Source: Bacteroidota bacterium
GTDB lineage: Bacteria > Bacteroidota > Bacteroidia > Palsa-948
Length of the DNA: 39,853 bases
Direction of reading: 5' to 3'
NCBI GenBank assembly: GCA_004297845.1
Contig: SCSP01000289.1
Span: forward strand, 1-39,853
Position 1 is the first letter of the stretch; each line of letters begins with the position of its first letter. The translations under genes and the position numbers were made by a program. This document shows positions 1 through 8,593 of the stretch, one piece after another. The notes under the pieces were generated by a model, which made no database searches, was not told the origin of the DNA, and saw only the letters and a program-made list of their open reading frames with translations.

Positions 1-90
1 TTGCTTCCGCCACTCACGCTTTCAAAGGAAGAAGCGGAGATATTCCTTCACGCATTTGCATCCGTGATGAAAAAAGCCCTTGTGAAATAG
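1..90 (+). CDS. argD: C-terminal fragment of a class-III aminotransferase, probably acetylornithine/succinylornithine aminotransferase
   Basis: Open frame from base 1 reads LLPPLTLSKEEAEIFLHAFASVMKKALVK*; typical ArgD C-terminus and directly upstream of argF'. Confidence 0.6.
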   Translation: MLPPLTLSKEEAEIFLHAFASVMKKALVK

Positions 91-93
91 TTC

Positions 94-1080
94 ATGAAAA
101 ATTTTATTTCGGTTAAGGATGTTGAGAATATTGACCAACTGGTACTTGAAGCGCTTATAGAAAAGAAATTTCCCTTTGCAAACAAGGAGATAGGAAAGAA
201 CAAAACCCTCGGACTTATTTTTCTAAATCCCAGCCTGCGTACCCGTCTCAGTACCCAGCGTGCCGCTCAAAATTTGGGCATGGATGTCATGGTCATGAAT
301 CTCGATAAAGAGGGGTGGAGCATGGAAACAAAGGACGGAGTCCTTATGGACGGTTCAGCGGCAGAACATATCAAAGAGGCTGCAGCAGTAATTGGGCAAT
401 ACTGTGAAATAATTGGTGTGCGCTCATTTCCAAAATTACTGAACAGAGAGGAGGATTACAGCAACGAGGTGCTGAATAAATTTATCCAATACGCTGGTGT
501 CCCGGTAATTAGTTTAGAATCTGCAACGCTTCATCCGCTTCAATCACTTGCAGATTTAATTACCATTACAGAAATCTGGAACTCCCAGGTCCCAACTCCC
601 GGCTCCAGACCGAAGGTCGTGCTGACATGGGCTCCTCATCCTAAAATTCTCCCGCAGGCAGTTCCGAATTCCTTTTCAGAATGGATGCTGAGATCCAATG
701 TGGATTTTGTAATTACACATCCTGAAGAATATGAATTGGATGCCCGATTTACCTCTCTCCCTTCAGGGTCGGGGCAAGCTAAAATTATTTACAATCAGGA
801 GGAGGCATTTAAAGGTGCAGATTTTATTTATGCGAAGAATTGGTCATCGTATAAAGAATATGGAAAAATAATATCTCAGGATAAAAAATGGATGATCACC
901 AACAAAAAAATGGTGCTGACCAATCAGGCAAAGTTCATGCACTGTTTGCCTGTAAGAAGAAATGTAGTTGTGGCAGATGAGGTTCTTGACGACCCGAATT
1001 CTATCGTGATTCAGCAGGCGAAGAACAGAATTTATTCTGCCCAGGTTGTTTTAAAAAAAATTCTGCAAACATTGAAATGA
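94..1080 (+). CDS. argF': N-acetyl/N-succinylornithine carbamoyltransferase
   Basis: 328 aa; FLNPSLRTRLSTQRAAQNLGM carbamoyl-phosphate motif and HCLPVRRN motif; operon context. Confidence 0.9.
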   Translation: MKNFISVKDVENIDQLVLEALIEKKFPFANKEIGKNKTLGLIFLNPSLRTRLSTQRAAQNLGMDVMVMNLDKEGWSMETKDGVLMDGSAAEHIKEAAAVIGQYCEIIGVRSFPKLLNREEDYSNEVLNKFIQYAGVPVISLESATLHPLQSLADLITITEIWNSQVPTPGSRPKVVLTWAPHPKILPQAVPNSFSEWMLRSNVDFVITHPEEYELDARFTSLPSGSGQAKIIYNQEEAFKGADFIYAKNWSSYKEYGKIISQDKKWMITNKKMVLTNQAKFMHCLPVRRNVVVADEVLDDPNSIVIQQAKNRIYSAQVVLKKILQTLK

Positions 1081-1877
1081 AAATTTTTGTAATAAAAATC
1101 GGAGGCAATGTGATTGACGATGAAAAACAACTTTCATCGTTTCTGAATAATTTCGCTTTTATCCATGATCAGAAAATTTTAGTTCACGGAGGCGGCAAGA
1201 TCGCTACAGAACTTTCCAAGCAATTAGGTATCGAAGCCAAAATGGCGGATGGAAGGCGTATTACCGATGCAGACACGCTTAAAGTGGTGCAGATGGTTTA
1301 CGGAGGATTGATCAATAAGAATATTGTAGCCCAATTGCAATCAAGGAATTGCAACGCGATAGGATTATCCGGTGCTGATGCAAACATTATTCTCGCTGCG
1401 AAGCGTGCCCTCCTCCAGGAGGGGGCAGAGGGAGGATCTGTTGATTTTGGTTTCGTAGGCGATGTGCAACATGTAGAGACGAAAAATATTGTGTCTCTGC
1501 TGAATTCCGGATTTACACCTGTTATTGCCCCCCTCACCCACGATGGCAAAGGACAAATACTGAATACGAATGCCGACACCATGGCATCCGCTGTTTCTGT
1601 TGCTATGGCAAAAAGTTTTGAAATAAATCTTATCTTTTGCTTTGAAAAGTCCGGTGTTTTGAAAAATGCGGATGACGATAATTCGGTTATTGAGAAAATG
1701 AGCTTTTCTGATTATGAAAAATATAAAACGGAAAAAACAATTTCGAAAGGGATGATTCCAAAATTGGATAATGCTTTTGATGCGATAAAGCAAGGAGTAA
1801 AATCAGTGGTGATCTGTCACGCAAAAGATTTGAAGAAAGCGGTATCAGGACAGAAATCAGGAACCTGTTTGAATTAA
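1077..1877 (+). CDS. argB: Acetylglutamate kinase
   Basis: 266 aa; IKIGGNVI N-terminus, HGGGK, GLSGADAN motifs; ATGA overlap with argF'. Confidence 0.92.
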   Translation: MKIFVIKIGGNVIDDEKQLSSFLNNFAFIHDQKILVHGGGKIATELSKQLGIEAKMADGRRITDADTLKVVQMVYGGLINKNIVAQLQSRNCNAIGLSGADANIILAAKRALLQEGAEGGSVDFGFVGDVQHVETKNIVSLLNSGFTPVIAPLTHDGKGQILNTNADTMASAVSVAMAKSFEINLIFCFEKSGVLKNADDDNSVIEKMSFSDYEKYKTEKTISKGMIPKLDNAFDAIKQGVKSVVICHAKDLKKAVSGQKSGTCLN

Positions 1878-1911
1878 TCATTTGTATATTCGTCTTTATT
1901 CGTTATTCGTA

Positions 1912-3279
1912 ATGAAGCTGTGGAAAAAGAAAATATCCGTCAATAAGCAGGTTGAAAAATTTACCATTGGCAAGGATCGCGAACTGGACCTGCTTTTAGC
2001 CGAGCACGATGTGACTGGCTCCATGGCACATGCAAAAATGCTTGCACAGGTTGGATTATTGAAGAAATCGGTCCGGCAAAAACTCCATAAAGAGCTTAAA
2101 AATATTTTACAAAATATCAAAGCAGGCAGATTCAAAATAGAGCAAGGAACGGAAGATATACACTCCCAGATAGAATTCTTACTCACTAAAAAACTGGGCA
2201 ACATCGGAAAGCAGATTCATACGGCACGCTCCCGGAATGACCAGGTGTTGCTGGATGTGGTTTTATTTTCAAGAACAGAAATAAAAACGATTGTGCGGCA
2301 AGCCCATCCGTTATTTTCACTGTTGATTCAGCTCAGCGAAAAACACAAAAAAAAGCTATTGCCCGGTTATACGCATTTGCAAGTGGCAATGCCTTCTTCT
2401 TTCGGCTTGTGGTTTGGCGCCTATGCTGAAAGTATTAAAGAAGACATCGAGTTCTTGTTTTCCGTTTACGGGATTATCAACAAAAACCCGCTTGGCTCAG
2501 CAGCCGGATATGGTACGTCTTTGCCAATCAAAAGAAAGATTACTACACAACTTCTAGGCTTTGACGGAATGAATCACAACTCCGTTTATGCACAGATGAC
2601 AAGAGGCAGAACAGAAAAATTAGTGAGCACAGCCATGGCTCTTCTTGCCTCTACCCTTGCTAAAATGGCAATGGACATCTGCCTGTTCATGAACCAGAAC
2701 TTTGGATTTGTTTCCTTCCCGGAAAATCTTACCACCGGCTCCAGCATCATGCCGCATAAAAAAAACCCGGACGTGTTTGAACTGATCAGGGGCAAGTGTA
2801 ACCGCTTGCAGACCGTACCTCAGCAAATGACTTCCGTAATATCCAACCTTCCTTCCGGTTATCACAGAGAATTTCAGTTGCTGAAAGAAATATATTTCCC
2901 CGCTTTTGGCGAGTTAAAGGATTGTCTTACGATGATGAACTTCATGCTTCGGCAAATCCAGGCAAAAGATAATATCATGTCCGCCAAAAGTGGATCCGCC
3001 TCTGGCGGAAAAGACGAAAAGTACAAGCATATCTTCAGCGTGGACGCAGTGAATGAACTGGTAAAGAAAGGAATACCTTTCCGCGATGCATATAAAAGAG
3101 TAGGGGAAGACATTGCTTCGGACAATTTTATAATTCCCAAAAATATTACATATACTCACGAGGGCAGCATCGGTAACCTTCAAAATTCAGAGATCAGAAA
3201 AGAAATGAACGGGATCATGAGAAAGTTCAATCAGAAGTTCAGGAAAGTGGATTCTGTGCTTGGTCGTTTATTGAAATAG
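1912..3279 (+). CDS. argH: Argininosuccinate lyase
   Basis: ORF 1882..3279; preferred start ATG at 1912 (MKLWKKK...). Contains HTARSRNDQV and GSSIMPHKKNPD fumarase/ASL signature. Confidence 0.93.
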   Translation: MKLWKKKISVNKQVEKFTIGKDRELDLLLAEHDVTGSMAHAKMLAQVGLLKKSVRQKLHKELKNILQNIKAGRFKIEQGTEDIHSQIEFLLTKKLGNIGKQIHTARSRNDQVLLDVVLFSRTEIKTIVRQAHPLFSLLIQLSEKHKKKLLPGYTHLQVAMPSSFGLWFGAYAESIKEDIEFLFSVYGIINKNPLGSAAGYGTSLPIKRKITTQLLGFDGMNHNSVYAQMTRGRTEKLVSTAMALLASTLAKMAMDICLFMNQNFGFVSFPENLTTGSSIMPHKKNPDVFELIRGKCNRLQTVPQQMTSVISNLPSGYHREFQLLKEIYFPAFGELKDCLTMMNFMLRQIQAKDNIMSAKSGSASGGKDEKYKHIFSVDAVNELVKKGIPFRDAYKRVGEDIASDNFIIPKNITYTHEGSIGNLQNSEIRKEMNGIMRKFNQKFRKVDSVLGRLLK

Positions 3280-3888
3280 AGAAAGTATAGTTTCTCCTTT
3301 TTTTAATAAGATCGTATTTATCCCCAATTTATTGGCTCCTTCAATATGCTGGATGGAATCATCTATAAAAAGGGTCTCCTCCTTTTTTAGTTTATTTTCT
3401 GATAAAACGAATTCGAAGATAGCTGCATCCGGTTTTCTCATCTTTACTTTGTGAGAGACATATGCTTTTTCAAACACATCGGAGAAAATATTGCGCTTGA
3501 ATTTATCTTGCATGTAAGCAGAAAAGGCTGTGTAATGAATTTCATTGGTATTGCTCAACAAAAAGATCCGGTGTGTTTTTCTGACCTCATCCAATAAAGA
3601 CACCCTTTCTTCGGGCAGATCAAGAAGCATGGCGTTCCATGCGTTGTCTATCTCCTCATCAGAAGCAACTCCTATAAATTTCCTGATATCTTCCCTGAAT
3701 TCGGAAGGACTTATTCTTCCTGTTTCTAACTTATCAAATAGATCTTTTTGAGTTGTCTGCGAATAGATCGTGGAAAAGTCGACCAGCCCCAGTTTAGCAA
3801 AGGCGTTTTCAGTAAGTTTATAATCAATATTGAGAATAACTCCGCCAAAATCGAAGATGATATTCTTTATGTGTGAAGGTATACTCAA
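3268..3888 (-). CDS. HAD-superfamily hydrolase (subfamily IA, YihX-like)
   Basis: 206 aa; IIFDFGGVILNIDY motif I, LLSNTNEIH motif II, FIDDSIQHIEGA motif IV. Confidence 0.85.
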   Translation of the reverse strand: MSIPSHIKNIIFDFGGVILNIDYKLTENAFAKLGLVDFSTIYSQTTQKDLFDKLETGRISPSEFREDIRKFIGVASDEEIDNAWNAMLLDLPEERVSLLDEVRKTHRIFLLSNTNEIHYTAFSAYMQDKFKRNIFSDVFEKAYVSHKVKMRKPDAAIFEFVLSENKLKKEETLFIDDSIQHIEGANKLGINTILLKKGETILSLFQ

Positions 3889-3893
3889 AATAT

Positions 3894-3901
3894 TAAATTT
3901 G
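3894..3901 (+). promoter_or_regulatory. Candidate Bacteroidota -7 element TAAATTTG upstream of tRNA
   Basis: Matches TAnnTTTG; 43 nt upstream of tRNA 5' end; no clear -33 TTG. Confidence 0.4.
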
Positions 3902-3943
3902 CAGCCCCGTTGCTTCTTTGAAAGAAATTCAAAGTTAATAAAT

Positions 3944-4020
3944 GGGCCTATAGCTCAGCTGGTTAGAGCACTTGACTCATAATCAAGTGGTCCCAGGTTC
4001 AAGTCCTGGTGGGCCCACCA
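3944..4020 (+). tRNA. tRNA with CAU anticodon (Ile2/lysidine type or Met), CCA encoded
   Basis: GGGCCTA...TGGGCCC acceptor stem, anticodon arm CTTGA-CTCATAA-TCAAG, T arm CCAGG-TTCAAGT-CCTGG, terminal ACCA. Confidence 0.95.
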
Positions 4021-4030
4021 AAACAGAACA

Positions 4031-4066
4031 GAACTTCGTGATTCTCACGGGGTTCTTTCTTTTTAT
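4031..4066 (+). terminator. Rho-independent terminator downstream of tRNA
   Basis: 11-bp stem AGAACTTCGTG/CACGGGGTTCT (incl. G-U pairs), loop ATTCT, followed by T-rich tract. Confidence 0.75.
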
Positions 4067-4110
4067 TGCAATATTTCATCCTCAATAATAAATATTGATA
4101 TAGTTTTCCT

Positions 4111-7100
4111 TTATATAAAACGGTTAATCAGTTTTTTGGAATAATTCAAAACATTTCTCAAAACATCATAAAACAGCATTATCCACAAAAAGCCAGACAT
4201 TGTCCATAGGACAGCCACGTTGACCCAATACGTGCTGTAATAATTTCCGAAAACATTTTTCCGGGGAGCAAAAAAATGAGAGCGAATAAAATGGTTTGAT
4301 GAGCCGTCCCTGAAAATGGGATCTTTTGTTGCAACAAGCTTACCATCTTCCACAATTATGGCGTTGGTCAGACCGTCATTCGTCACTAGTTCTTCCAGTT
4401 TTTGATTATGGTATTCATTTTTCAGATTATTAAACTCCAAATTTCCGGCTATACTGCTCTGATAGGTAAGCATTAAATCATTTTTAGCTTTCCTTTCCTT
4501 TTTGTCAACATCCAAATAATGCTTCTTGATTTTTGCGAGATATTTTTTCATCTCCACACAAACTGCTGTGTCATACCCGCCACTGGTAAGGTTACTATGA
4601 CGGTTAAACACATGATCAGGAGTGATTTTATGGCTGATAATTTCATTCCTTATTATTTCAAGTATAGAATCTTTCTTAGGTGCGGTTTTTGCAGATAAGG
4701 CTTTATCCGATAAATCCACCATGGCAGGGCACCACGCTCCCGATATAACATTAGCGCTTTTAGATTGTTTTTCATACCTGTAAAAGATTTTTTCATAGTC
4801 GTTGTTCATAAATTGATTTACCGCAAGCGCCTCAAAGGCCCATCTGGATGTCATCATATCACCTGCAAAGGGAACCAGCGCCTGACCGGAAATCTTAGGA
4901 TTCAGTTCATCAAACCTGACCAACGCCCCGCTTAAAAGGATCTGCGGGATGAGCAGGAAAGGGATAAGTATGTAGATAGTAACCACTGAATTGAAAGCGG
5001 CAGAAATATTCAAGCCCAGCATGTTCGCGCAGCAGGAAGTGGTGAAAAGCACCAGCCAGTAATCAATATACATTCCTTTTATTTCAAGAATGTAATTCCC
5101 GATAAGAACAAAAGTGAGGGTTTGAATGGCGGAAATAAAGAACAGGATAATCACTTTGGAAAAGAGGTAGCTCCCTTTGCTCAGGTTCAGAAAAGATTCG
5201 CGTTTCAGAATTTTCCGGTCCCGGATTATTTCCTCTGCGCTCACCATCATTCCCACAAACAGTGCTACGAGTACGCACATGAACATGAAAGCAGGCAGGT
5301 TCTTGTTTTCAGAAAAAATATACTCCTCTCCATTTTTATAATATTTTACAAGAAAAGCAAGAATCAAGGATAGAAGAGGCGCTTCAATCAGGGTTATTGC
5401 CAGATACTGTGTGTTGGAAATTTTCGACAAAACATCACGCACTACAAATACTTTGAATTGATTGATGAAATTAGGTTTCTTGAAAGAGTTATGTATGTCG
5501 TGTTTTGCATTACCTGAAGATATACCTGTATTTGGCGCTATTTTCTCTCTATAAAATCCATTCCATTCATCTGATGATACCTTGCGGTTATGAGTAAGAT
5601 TCCCGTTCTCATCCAGTACCTTTGCTTCAATAATATTGAATACTTGCTCCGGATTCACATTGCCGCAGGCAACACATTCGCTTTCATCCGCATTCACCTG
5701 GTTCACCAGCTTTTTAAAATAAATAACTGAATCTACCGGATTACCATAATAAATTGGGTAACCACCAACATCTAATATCAAAAGCTTATCAAACATCTTG
5801 AAGATGTCGGAGGAGGGCTGGTGGATCACGACAAATACAAGTTTCCCCTTTAAAGCAAGTTCTTTCAGCAGATCCATTATATTTTCAGAATCCCGCGAGG
5901 AAAGACCGGATGTTGGCTCATCACAAAAAAGAACTGCGGGTTCCCGGATCAATTCAAGCGCTATGTTTAGTCTCTTTCTTTGACCACCGCTGATGGTCTT
6001 ATCCAGAGAATTTCCAACTTTTAAGTCTCTCGTCTCATACAAACCAAGCTCATTAAGCATATGTATAACCTTCTCATGAATCCGTGTATCCGGAATCCCG
6101 TCAAAACACAGTTTGGAATTGTAAAACAAATTCTGATAAACGGTAAGTTCTTCGATCAGCAGGTCATCTTGCGGCACATAGCCAACAACTCCTTCGAGCT
6201 TTTCCTTTTCCTTATGGAGATTATATCCATTCACCAAAACCTCCCCGCCTGAGGGTGCGTTATTCCCGTTCAAAATATTCAGCAAAGTGGATTTTCCGGC
6301 ACCGCTCCCTCCCATTATTCCCATCATCTTGCCGGAAGGTTCAGAAAAGCTGAGATCATAGAGTCCCTGCTTGCCGTTTTTAAATTTGTACTCTATATTT
6401 TTTACAACAAATTCAATTTTTGCTTCGGAAGAGGAATTCATAAAACAGCCAGCGATGTCGCTGTAATAGATCGGCTGTACTTTCGCGTTTCGGATGGAGG
6501 ATCCGGGCGACAAAATATAGGTTCGTCCGGCAGATAGGATTTGGCTGTTAAGAAACAACTCCGAACTTCCAAAATAACGGATTATGTAAATTCCAATGCT
6601 GTTAATCTTCAAAATGCCAAGCCGCCCGCTCAAAGAGTCGGAAAAAATGTGTTTTGTTAAATGTTTTGATTCCGGTTTCTCACTGCTAACTACCAGAAGA
6701 TTGGAAGAATCCTCCATCTCTTCCGGAGTGGGCTTATTTGCAAAAAGAAAACATTGGTTGAATTCTTCATCGGAAATTTTAAAGGAAGAGGATACTGTTG
6801 AAATAAATTCCATTTCCTGTTCCGATACAGAAGCATCGGAGCCCACAAACTCAATGAGGTTGAGAAGTACAATAAACTTCTGTTTCTGGCTAAGTTCTTC
6901 ATTGATCTGGTCACAGATGACTATGACTTTTACAGAACTTACAGCCAGTCGTCTCTTCTTCTTTTCGCCTGCAGCTTCTCCGGATTGCTGTTTAAGAAAT
7001 TCATCATAATACGTCAGATATTCTTTAACCTGCTCAGAGTTCAGTTGCTTTTTCAGGAATGTTTCAACAACGTGTTTTGCATCGACAGAATTTTCATTTG

Positions 7101-7155
7101 ACTGTGCAATGATGGCAAACAGGCGCATCAGCGCCTTTAATATTTTTTCACTCAT
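4111..7155 (-). CDS. ABCG-like ABC transporter (ATPase + ABC-2 permease fused) with N-terminal TerB-like domain
   Basis: 1014 aa; GGSGAGKSTLLNILNG Walker A, ISGGQRKRLNIALELI signature, LFCDEPTSGLSSRD Walker B; multiple TM segments; acidic N-terminal TerB-like helical region. Confidence 0.85.
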   Translation of the reverse strand: MSEKILKALMRLFAIIAQSNENSVDAKHVVETFLKKQLNSEQVKEYLTYYDEFLKQQSGEAAGEKKKRRLAVSSVKVIVICDQINEELSQKQKFIVLLNLIEFVGSDASVSEQEMEFISTVSSSFKISDEEFNQCFLFANKPTPEEMEDSSNLLVVSSEKPESKHLTKHIFSDSLSGRLGILKINSIGIYIIRYFGSSELFLNSQILSAGRTYILSPGSSIRNAKVQPIYYSDIAGCFMNSSSEAKIEFVVKNIEYKFKNGKQGLYDLSFSEPSGKMMGIMGGSGAGKSTLLNILNGNNAPSGGEVLVNGYNLHKEKEKLEGVVGYVPQDDLLIEELTVYQNLFYNSKLCFDGIPDTRIHEKVIHMLNELGLYETRDLKVGNSLDKTISGGQRKRLNIALELIREPAVLFCDEPTSGLSSRDSENIMDLLKELALKGKLVFVVIHQPSSDIFKMFDKLLILDVGGYPIYYGNPVDSVIYFKKLVNQVNADESECVACGNVNPEQVFNIIEAKVLDENGNLTHNRKVSSDEWNGFYREKIAPNTGISSGNAKHDIHNSFKKPNFINQFKVFVVRDVLSKISNTQYLAITLIEAPLLSLILAFLVKYYKNGEEYIFSENKNLPAFMFMCVLVALFVGMMVSAEEIIRDRKILKRESFLNLSKGSYLFSKVIILFFISAIQTLTFVLIGNYILEIKGMYIDYWLVLFTTSCCANMLGLNISAAFNSVVTIYILIPFLLIPQILLSGALVRFDELNPKISGQALVPFAGDMMTSRWAFEALAVNQFMNNDYEKIFYRYEKQSKSANVISGAWCPAMVDLSDKALSAKTAPKKDSILEIIRNEIISHKITPDHVFNRHSNLTSGGYDTAVCVEMKKYLAKIKKHYLDVDKKERKAKNDLMLTYQSSIAGNLEFNNLKNEYHNQKLEELVTNDGLTNAIIVEDGKLVATKDPIFRDGSSNHFIRSHFFAPRKNVFGNYYSTYWVNVAVLWTMSGFLWIMLFYDVLRNVLNYSKKLINRFI

Positions 7156-7170
7156 GGTCCGTTATAAATG

Positions 7171-7209
7171 CAAAAGCTTTGATGCGCCACAGGCGGATCA
7201 AAGCTTTTG
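7171..7209. repeat. Long near-perfect hairpin between lipoprotein and ABC genes
   Basis: CAAAAGCTTTGAT-G-CGCC-ACA-GGCG-G-ATCAAAGCTTTTG (13 bp + 4 bp stem, one G/G mismatch). Confidence 0.85.
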
Positions 7210-7223
7210 GTCAAAAACATTGT

Positions 7224-8078
7224 TCAATTCACCGCTTTGCTTCGCACAGAATTTAACTTGTCTGATATTTTTGAAAGCAGCGCCTTATCAATATCGTTCG
7301 ATTTTACTTCATCAAATAATTGCCCAAGGGCTTTCAATTCCTGAATCAGCGGATTGAACTCCTTGTCGCCTTCATATTCCTTCAGCAGGCTCATAAGCTC
7401 CCTTAATTCATTCCTTGCTTCAAAAACTTTCTGATAAATAATTTCGTTGTCCTTGCTTTTCTCAACATTCTTTAACAGGTTCAACGTGATGTATTGGCTC
7501 TCGATCCAGCTCCCTGTCGTTATTTGAGTGGATGTTAGCAGGCGTTCATTTGATTTTAAAAAATTATCCATTTCCGTATACAAGTCGTCCATTATTTTGT
7601 TCATGGTGTCCTTTGATTCAATGTTCCGTTCCATGCGTGAACCAATTATTTTATCAAAGCTTTCCCCCGCCTCAAGATCCTTGGCAAATTTACGGGTGGT
7701 TTCAAAATATTTTTTCATATCTGCATACTCCCCGTTGGTGGAAAGATAGATCATGTCAACGCCATATACGCCATAGTTTATTCCCTTTTTTAATGAAGTG
7801 AGATATTTGGGTGAATTATCCGTGGAATTCACCAGCGCCTTGTTAAACTCCATCCCTGTTTTAGGAAGAAGATTAATGATTTCGAAAGGTGAAGGAATAT
7901 TCAAAACCAGCTTGTGAAATTTGAAATCCGCCATCTCATTATCCGGTTGCGGGGAGGAGGAGGCAACTACCGAGTCTGAAGATTCGGTCGCTTGCGATGT
8001 ATCGGTGGTTTCAATCGAACTGTTTCCACAGGAACACAGCATCAAGATATATGTCGGTAACAGGATTTTTTTAAACAT
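7224..8078 (-). CDS. Lipoprotein of unknown function
   Basis: 284 aa; signal peptide with lipobox ILMLCSCGNSS; helical C-terminal part. Confidence 0.7.
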   Translation of the reverse strand: MFKKILLPTYILMLCSCGNSSIETTDTSQATESSDSVVASSSPQPDNEMADFKFHKLVLNIPSPFEIINLLPKTGMEFNKALVNSTDNSPKYLTSLKKGINYGVYGVDMIYLSTNGEYADMKKYFETTRKFAKDLEAGESFDKIIGSRMERNIESKDTMNKIMDDLYTEMDNFLKSNERLLTSTQITTGSWIESQYITLNLLKNVEKSKDNEIIYQKVFEARNELRELMSLLKEYEGDKEFNPLIQELKALGQLFDEVKSNDIDKALLSKISDKLNSVRSKAVN

Positions 8079-8100
8079 GGGTTTTGGGGTTGATAGTAAA

Positions 8101-8484
8101 TTATTTTTGAAATGAAATTAAATTAAAGGGGATCTTAATAATGGATTTGTAGTCTTCGCCCGCTTCCTGCATGTCCTCATCGGCTTCATCGTATTTCCAG
8201 TTTATTATCGCTTCGCCTTTTTGATTCTTGCTTATCAATTCGATTCTCTTAAAAAGATCAATAATGCATTTTGCAGAACTTGTATTGAAATAATCAAACT
8301 GAACAATTAGCGTAGTTGTTTTTGCAGGATTCTGGATATAGGAATCCACCCACTCGAACAACGGTTTATAATATATAACTGAATTTTCAGGAACCGATTT
8401 TCCGGATAGTTCAAAAACACCTGTCACCGGATCGAAGCTAATATGAGGCGTTTTGGGTGTTTGCTCTGCAGTGAATGGGTTCAT
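8101..8484 (-). CDS. DUF1987 / SiaC-family regulatory phosphoprotein
   Basis: 127 aa; TPHISFDPVTGVFELSGKSVPENSVIYYKPLFEWVDSYI and FDYFNTSSAKCIIDLF motifs. Confidence 0.85.
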   Translation of the reverse strand: MNPFTAEQTPKTPHISFDPVTGVFELSGKSVPENSVIYYKPLFEWVDSYIQNPAKTTTLIVQFDYFNTSSAKCIIDLFKRIELISKNQKGEAIINWKYDEADEDMQEAGEDYKSIIKIPFNLISFQK

Positions 8485-8508
8485 TGGGCGGTTAATTCAA
8501 ATTATGCC

Positions 8509-8516
8509 CAAAGATA
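8509..8516 (-). promoter_or_regulatory. Candidate -7 element TATCTTTG for the siaC-like operon
   Basis: TAnnTTTG on minus strand 25 nt upstream of start codon, with TTG (CAA at 8533-8535 on +) 16 nt further upstream. Confidence 0.5.
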
Positions 8517-8593
8517 AAAATTTTATTGCGCTCAACATGGTGGCATCAATAAATGTGTTCCGGTATGATAATATGAAAATCGTGTTTTTTATT

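Noticed and set aside
3944-4020. Definite assignment as initiator or elongator tRNA-Met
   Set aside because: CAU anticodon is shared by Ile2 (lysidine) tRNA; the body looks Ile2-like by eye, but identity needs tRNAscan-SE/TFAM-type classification.
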